Shown here piece by piece: positions 27,558-32,552 of a stretch of DNA of 32,552 bases (position 1 is the stretch's first letter; the number at the start of each line of letters is the position of its first letter). The stretch is from Candidatus Staskawiczbacteria bacterium (GTDB taxonomy: Bacteria; Patescibacteriota; Minisyncoccia; Minisyncoccales; Staskawiczbacteraceae). A program made the translations under genes and the position numbers. The notes under the pieces were generated by a model that was not told the origin of the DNA, ran no database searches, and saw only the letters and a program-made list of their open reading frames with translations. The stretch lies in NCBI GenBank assembly GCA_016866675.1, contig VGLO01000003.1, positions 1 through 32,552 on the forward strand, written 5' to 3'.

Positions 27558-30473
27558 TTAATGTGATTTTTGAATTTTAATAAAAAAACTTGTATTGTCG
27601 ACCATAAATTCCTTTTGCAAACTATTTTGAGAAAATTCACCCTCATCTGAATACTCTTTTGCTCTAACTTCTTTTAGTAGAAATTCTTTATTTTTCTCTA
27701 AAGTATCTATCATAGATTTATCGCCAGAAAAAGAAACTATAATGATATCTTGAGGCTTTAACCCAGCTTCCTTTCTCATGTCTTGCACAAATCTAATAAC
27801 TTCTCTAATATTGCCTCGCTCTTTTAATTCCTTGGTAATAGTTGTGTCTAATTCTATATCTTTCTCTATTTTATCATCAAACACAATTTCCTCCAAATTC
27901 ACTTCATCTTTTACCAAATCTAACAACTCTTTATCATTTTTTATTTTTGACTTTGTATTTTTTACCTTAAGAGCCAATAAGGGCTGACGCACTTTAATTG
28001 CTTTCTGGGCGCGTTCTGCCAAAGCAAGTGTGACAATATGTCTCACTTCATCCATTTTTTCTTCCAATTCCAAATCAACATGATTTTCTGGCATTGGCCA
28101 AGATTCCAAGTGAACAGATTCTCTATTGTTTTCACCTTTAACTTTTTTAAAAATCATTTCAGCAGTAAAAGGAATAATTGGCGCAATTGTTTTTGAAAAA
28201 ACCAAGAGTACATTTCTTAAAACCTGTTCTGCATTTTTTTTGTCTTCTGATTCTTCTTTAAATCTAACTCTTGACCTTCTCACATACCACAAAGACAAAT
28301 CCTCAACAAAATCTTTAATCAACCTGCATGACTTTACAGTACTGTAATTATCCATATAAGAAGTAATTCCCTGTACATAATGATCTAGTTTACTCAAAAT
28401 CCATTTATCAAGTGTATTGCTTGGTACAATTTTTCCATCAATTGTCTCTTTGCTTGAATACATTGAATAAAACTCAACTACATTAAGGATTGTGTTAATT
28501 ACTCTATTTCTTGCATCTTTTACATCTTGGTCTTGAAAAAACAAATCTTCGCCGTCTTTTACAGAGCTAGACATTAAATAAAACCTTAGGGGGTCAACTC
28601 CATACTGATTAATAATTGCCCACGGATCAGTATAATTTTGCTTTGACTTTGAAAGTTTTTCGCCCTTTTCATTTAGAATTGTTCCTGTTGAAACCACATT
28701 TTCAAATGAAATTTCATCAAAGAGAAGAATAGACAAAACATGCATATAATAAAACCAAGTTCTAGTTTGAGCCACATACTCTGAAATATATTGAGCTGGT
28801 AATCTCTTTTTAAAATCAGCTTTATTTTCAAAAGGATAGTGGAGCTCTGCAAAAGGCATACTCGAGGACTCAACCCAACAATCAATAACCTCTGGAATCC
28901 TTTTCATTTCTTTCTTGCAGTCTTTGCACTTAATTTTAATTTTATCTACTTTATCTTTATGTAAATCCACTTTTTCTATTTCGTCTGAATCAAAAACTTC
29001 ATCAAAGTTTAATGCTTTCTTTTTTAAATCTGTAAATGACCCAATACATTCTTTGTGTCCATTTTCACAAACGAAAAATGGTAGTGGTGTAGCCCAATAT
29101 CTATTTCTTGATATATTCCAATCTGGGGCACCCTCTAAAATATTCAAAAATCTGCCGTTTTTTAAGTGGTCAGGATACCAATTTATTTTTTCATTAAGCT
29201 TTATTATCTTCTTTTTGTCTTTCTGAATATTAATAAACCAAGCTGAGACAGCATTGTAAAAAAGTTGCGTGCCACACCTCCAGCAAAAAGGGTATGAATG
29301 AGTGTGTTGTTGTTTTGCAAACAAAAGACCTCTTTTTTCCAAATCATCCTTAATAAACTTTTCTGACTGCTTAAAGTACTTGCCTTTGATGAATTCTGGG
29401 GCGTTGCTGTTAAAGGACCCTGCTCCATCTAAAAGAGGTACCATTGGCAAATCCAATCTTACGCCCAAGTTATAATCATCTTCTCCATATATTACAGCCG
29501 TATGAACAATTCCCGTACCATCCTCTGTATTAACAAAATCGGCTGATGCGACATACCAAGCTTTTTTACCTGAATCTAAAACAGCCTTTATCTCGTATAA
29601 CGGCTCGTATCCTAAACCAACCAGCTTTTTTCCAAAAAAAGTATTTTTAATCAAATACCCTTCTTTTGGAAAAACTGCACTCAATCTATCTTCAGCTAAA
29701 ATGTAATTTTGTCCTTCTAGTTCAATGTGAGCATAGGATATTTTTTCTCCCACTGCCAAAGCAATATTTCCGGGCAAAGTCCAAGGAGTTGTGGTCCATG
29801 CCAAAATATATGTGTTTTCTGGCAATTTAAACTTTTGAGGATTTTTTACTTTAAATTTTACTGTCACCGCCTCTTCGGTAATATCTTTATAACTATTATC
29901 CATTGAAACCTCCGCCTTTGAAACGGGAGTTTCACAATGCGGACAATACATTAAAACTTTTCTGCCTTCATATATTAACCCTTTGTCCCATAAGCTTTTT
30001 AAAGACCACCAAACAGACTCCATATAAGTAGAATCCATTGTTTTGTATGAATTATCAAAATCAACCCATCGGCCAATTCTATCTACCATTTTTTTCCATT
30101 CTTTTGTGTAAGTTAAAACTTTTTCTCTGCAAACTTGATTAAACTTAGCAACGCCAAGCTTTTCCTCAATATCTTTTTTACTATTAAGTCCTAATTCTTT
30201 TTCAACTAAATTTTCAATTGGCAACCCATGGCAATCCCAACCCCATCTTCTTCTTACATAAAAACCCTGCATTGTTTTATAGCGAGGGAAAACATCTTTT
30301 GATACCGAGCTTAATATATGCCCGTAATGAGGAAGTCCTGTAGCAAAAGGCGGGCCATCATAAAAAACAAATGGTTTTTTCTTTTTTGTTTGATCTAAGG
30401 ACTTCTCAAAAATTTTGTTGTCTTGCCAAAACTTGAGAATTTCTTCCTCGTTATCTATAAAACTATTAGCCAT
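27558..30473 (-). CDS. ileS: Isoleucyl-tRNA synthetase, eukaryote-like (IleS2-type) signatures
   Basis: FYDGPPFATGLPHYGHILSSVSKD, RRWGWDCHGLPIE, GEKLSKSKQNYTDP. Confidence 0.96.
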   Translation of the reverse strand: MANSFIDNEEEILKFWQDNKIFEKSLDQTKKKKPFVFYDGPPFATGLPHYGHILSSVSKDVFPRYKTMQGFYVRRRWGWDCHGLPIENLVEKELGLNSKKDIEEKLGVAKFNQVCREKVLTYTKEWKKMVDRIGRWVDFDNSYKTMDSTYMESVWWSLKSLWDKGLIYEGRKVLMYCPHCETPVSKAEVSMDNSYKDITEEAVTVKFKVKNPQKFKLPENTYILAWTTTPWTLPGNIALAVGEKISYAHIELEGQNYILAEDRLSAVFPKEGYLIKNTFFGKKLVGLGYEPLYEIKAVLDSGKKAWYVASADFVNTEDGTGIVHTAVIYGEDDYNLGVRLDLPMVPLLDGAGSFNSNAPEFIKGKYFKQSEKFIKDDLEKRGLLFAKQQHTHSYPFCWRCGTQLFYNAVSAWFINIQKDKKKIIKLNEKINWYPDHLKNGRFLNILEGAPDWNISRNRYWATPLPFFVCENGHKECIGSFTDLKKKALNFDEVFDSDEIEKVDLHKDKVDKIKIKCKDCKKEMKRIPEVIDCWVESSSMPFAELHYPFENKADFKKRLPAQYISEYVAQTRTWFYYMHVLSILLFDEISFENVVSTGTILNEKGEKLSKSKQNYTDPWAIINQYGVDPLRFYLMSSSVKDGEDLFFQDQDVKDARNRVINTILNVVEFYSMYSSKETIDGKIVPSNTLDKWILSKLDHYVQGITSYMDNYSTVKSCRLIKDFVEDLSLWYVRRSRVRFKEESEDKKNAEQVLRNVLLVFSKTIAPIIPFTAEMIFKKVKGENNRESVHLESWPMPENHVDLELEEKMDEVRHIVTLALAERAQKAIKVRQPLLALKVKNTKSKIKNDKELLDLVKDEVNLEEIVFDDKIEKDIELDTTITKELKERGNIREVIRFVQDMRKEAGLKPQDIIIVSFSGDKSMIDTLEKNKEFLLKEVRAKEYSDEGEFSQNSLQKEFMVDNTSFFIKIQKSH

Positions 30474-31034
30474 TTAATTTAGTTCTTTAATTTCGCCAGT
30501 GTGTATTTCTCTATCTTGCTTTATCGCCTCCACAAGAGAAATTCCATTAATAGTGCTCTTTAAAATCCACCAGAAAAATCCGTGCGTGACAATTAATATA
30601 TTTTTTCCTTTATAACTCTCCTCCATTGATTTTAGAAAGTTAGAAATTCTTTCGGCTAGTTGCTCATAATTTTCTCCTTCAGGAAATGCCTGTGTAATTC
30701 TGTGAGACTCTTGTTGAAAATAAGACTCTGACTCTTCTACTGTTTTTCCATTAAATTCTCCAAAATCAATCTCCCTTAACCTTTTATCAAAATTTATGGA
30801 CAAATTCAATTTTTCTGCAACAATCTGGGCAGTTTGTTTAGTTCTTAGCACATCAGAGGCAAATATTAAGTCAATATCCTTTTTAATAAGATCTTCTGAA
30901 GCAACCCTTATCATTTCTATACCAAGGCCGGTTAGCGGGTTTTCAAATGTTTCAGGAAAAGAAGAGCAAATGTTTTTAACATTTGATAAAGCTTCTCCGT
31001 GCCTCAATATATAGTACTTATTATTTAGTTTCAT
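30474..31034 (-). CDS. Histidine phosphatase superfamily protein
   Basis: YYILRHGEALSNVKN; ILIVTHGFFWWIL. Confidence 0.9.
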   Translation of the reverse strand: MKLNNKYYILRHGEALSNVKNICSSFPETFENPLTGLGIEMIRVASEDLIKKDIDLIFASDVLRTKQTAQIVAEKLNLSINFDKRLREIDFGEFNGKTVEESESYFQQESHRITQAFPEGENYEQLAERISNFLKSMEESYKGKNILIVTHGFFWWILKSTINGISLVEAIKQDREIHTGEIKELN

Positions 31035-31100
31035 ATAAATTTCATACATTTTATTAAAATCACTCGCATAAGCTCAAGATAAGTGTTCGCTTACGCTCCC

Positions 31101-32552
31101 CTACATTCTCTCTGGTGCTGGAATACCCAATAACCAGAGTCCATTTTTAATAATAATTGAGAATGCCCGTGTTAAAGCAACTTTATAGGGTGAGAATTCA
31201 TCGTTATTATCAACAATTTTGTTTTTTGAATAATAGCTATTAAACTCTCTGGCCAACTCAATAAGATAGGTGGCGATAATATGGGGCTCATACTTTTCAC
31301 CAGCCTCCTCAACAACTTCTGGAAAACGAACCATTATTTTTTCCAATTTCCTAACTTGAAGAGGAGTATTTTTAAAAGATGATTTTACCCTTTCTTTTTT
31401 TGATTTTTCCAAAACAGAGTTTGCTCTTACATGTGAATATTGTAAATATGGACCTGAATCTCCTTCAAATGAAATTGATTTTTCAAAGTCATAAATAATA
31501 TCTGAACCAATTGACTGTTTTAAAATTGAGTATTTTATTGCTCCAATTGAAATTTTTTCTAATTCACTGTCTTCTAAGTTTCTTTGTCCTACCTTTTTTT
31601 GAATTTCCTCTTTCACTTTTTCAATTAAAGAATCTGCTCCAATTACATTTCCAGTCCTTGAAGACATTTTGCCTTCCGGCAATCTCATCATCCCGTGTCC
31701 AATATGATGGGTTTTATCTCTTAAATCAGGAAAAATTTGGCTCATTGCAGACATTACTACTTTAAAATAATCATTGACTTCTTTTCCGGTAACAACAATA
31801 GATTTATCATATTTGTATTTTTTATACTTAAAATTTGCTAAGCCCAATTCTTTTGCCTCATAAGTTGGTAGCCCTTCAGAGTTTATAAAAACTCTTGTAT
31901 GAAGTCCCTTATTTTCTCCTTTAAAAACAATTGCCCCTTTATCTCCTTCATCAAAAACACTTCCAATATTTTTTTCTACAATTTTTTTTCCAAAACCAGC
32001 AACTTGGCTTTCAAAGATTATTTCATTAAACTTTGTGCCAAGCTTTTTGTATATTAAATTAAAATAGTCAATGCTCCACTTTTTACCTTCGTCATACAAC
32101 TTATTAACTGATTTATCTGACTTCTCAAAAATCTTCTTATTTAATTCAACAATTTCTCTTTTTGAGATTTCACCTTCTTCGTACTGTTTGTTTCCAAAAA
32201 CATAGGATTCCTGCCAATTATAATTAGGGTTTTTTAACTTTCCATAAATTGCCTTTGCAATTGAAATGCCAACATCGCTTTGATAACAAAGTCTTTTTAT
32301 TTTAGATCCCTCAAACTCTAAAACCCTAGAAATTGACTCTCCAATAACATTGCTCATTAAATGGCCAATATGAAATTCCTTTAAAATGTTTGGGTCTGTA
32401 TATTCAATAATTATCTTTTTGTTTTTAAAATTATTATTTCTTCCAAAGTTTTTATCAATCTTTTTTAATTCATTAATAAAAACTTCTTTTGATAAGTAAA
32501 AATTAATAAATCCTGGGCCGGCAACCTCAACTTTTTCAAATAACTTATTTTT
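31101..32552 (-). CDS. argS: Arginyl-tRNA synthetase, N-terminus outside window
   Basis: Frame open past the listed ORF to the window edge: EYTDPNILKEFHIGHLMSNVIGESISRVLEFEG; GMMRLPEGKMSSRTGNVI. Confidence 0.95.
   Translation of the reverse strand, partial: KNKLFEKVEVAGPGFINFYLSKEVFINELKKIDKNFGRNNNFKNKKIIIEYTDPNILKEFHIGHLMSNVIGESISRVLEFEGSKIKRLCYQSDVGISIAKAIYGKLKNPNYNWQESYVFGNKQYEEGEISKREIVELNKKIFEKSDKSVNKLYDEGKKWSIDYFNLIYKKLGTKFNEIIFESQVAGFGKKIVEKNIGSVFDEGDKGAIVFKGENKGLHTRVFINSEGLPTYEAKELGLANFKYKKYKYDKSIVVTGKEVNDYFKVVMSAMSQIFPDLRDKTHHIGHGMMRLPEGKMSSRTGNVIGADSLIEKVKEEIQKKVGQRNLEDSELEKISIGAIKYSILKQSIGSDIIYDFEKSISFEGDSGPYLQYSHVRANSVLEKSKKERVKSSFKNTPLQVRKLEKIMVRFPEVVEEAGEKYEPHIIATYLIELAREFNSYYSKNKIVDNNDEFSPYKVALTRAFSIIIKNGLWLLGIPAPERM

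Noticed and set aside
11938-32552. Aminoacyl-tRNA synthetase cluster (leuS, metG, glyQS, ileS, argS) as a special system
   Set aside because: Interspersed with unrelated housekeeping genes; plausible chance or ordinary co-location in a small genome.
1-32552. CRISPR array, transposase or reverse transcriptase
   Set aside because: No regularly spaced repeats and no ORF with such motifs was found.

Overview
The window looks like AT-rich, gene-dense chromosome from a reduced-genome bacterium; gene content and repeat style suggest Patescibacteria/CPR (inference). Genes at 1-7378 are on +. Nearly everything after 7440 is on -. The core is housekeeping: pth (partial), a very short Mfd-like translocase, dprA, topA, a RelA/SpoT homolog, tRNA-Leu(CAA), glyA, tsaC, a sugar nucleotidyltransferase, leuS, tatD, metG, an AI-2E family permease, an M16 peptidase, glyQS, recO, a Na+/Ca2+ exchanger, ileS and argS (partial). 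Set into this are small, mostly GC-shifted, single-gene units with their own promoter, Shine-Dalgarno and hairpin terminator: a 2H phosphoesterase, a GC-rich family gene with an in-frame TAA, a secreted hypothetical protein and csrA. Best leads: (1) the GC-rich cassette at 10492-11423, which has a perfect consensus promoter, a structured leader with a CsrA-like ACAAGGA/SD site, a possibly variable C-terminus and a palindromic repeat supplying its stop codon; (2) a GIY-YIG gene between an intact tRNA-Leu and a second copy of that tRNA's 5' end, the copy being split by a clean 20-bp perfect palindrome; (3) a 20-nt perfect inverted repeat around that locus and the 2H gene; (4) an RSH with all hydrolase motifs eroded but synthetase motifs kept; (5) a palindrome inserted in frame in leuS. 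No CRISPR array, transposase, reverse transcriptase or rRNA was seen.
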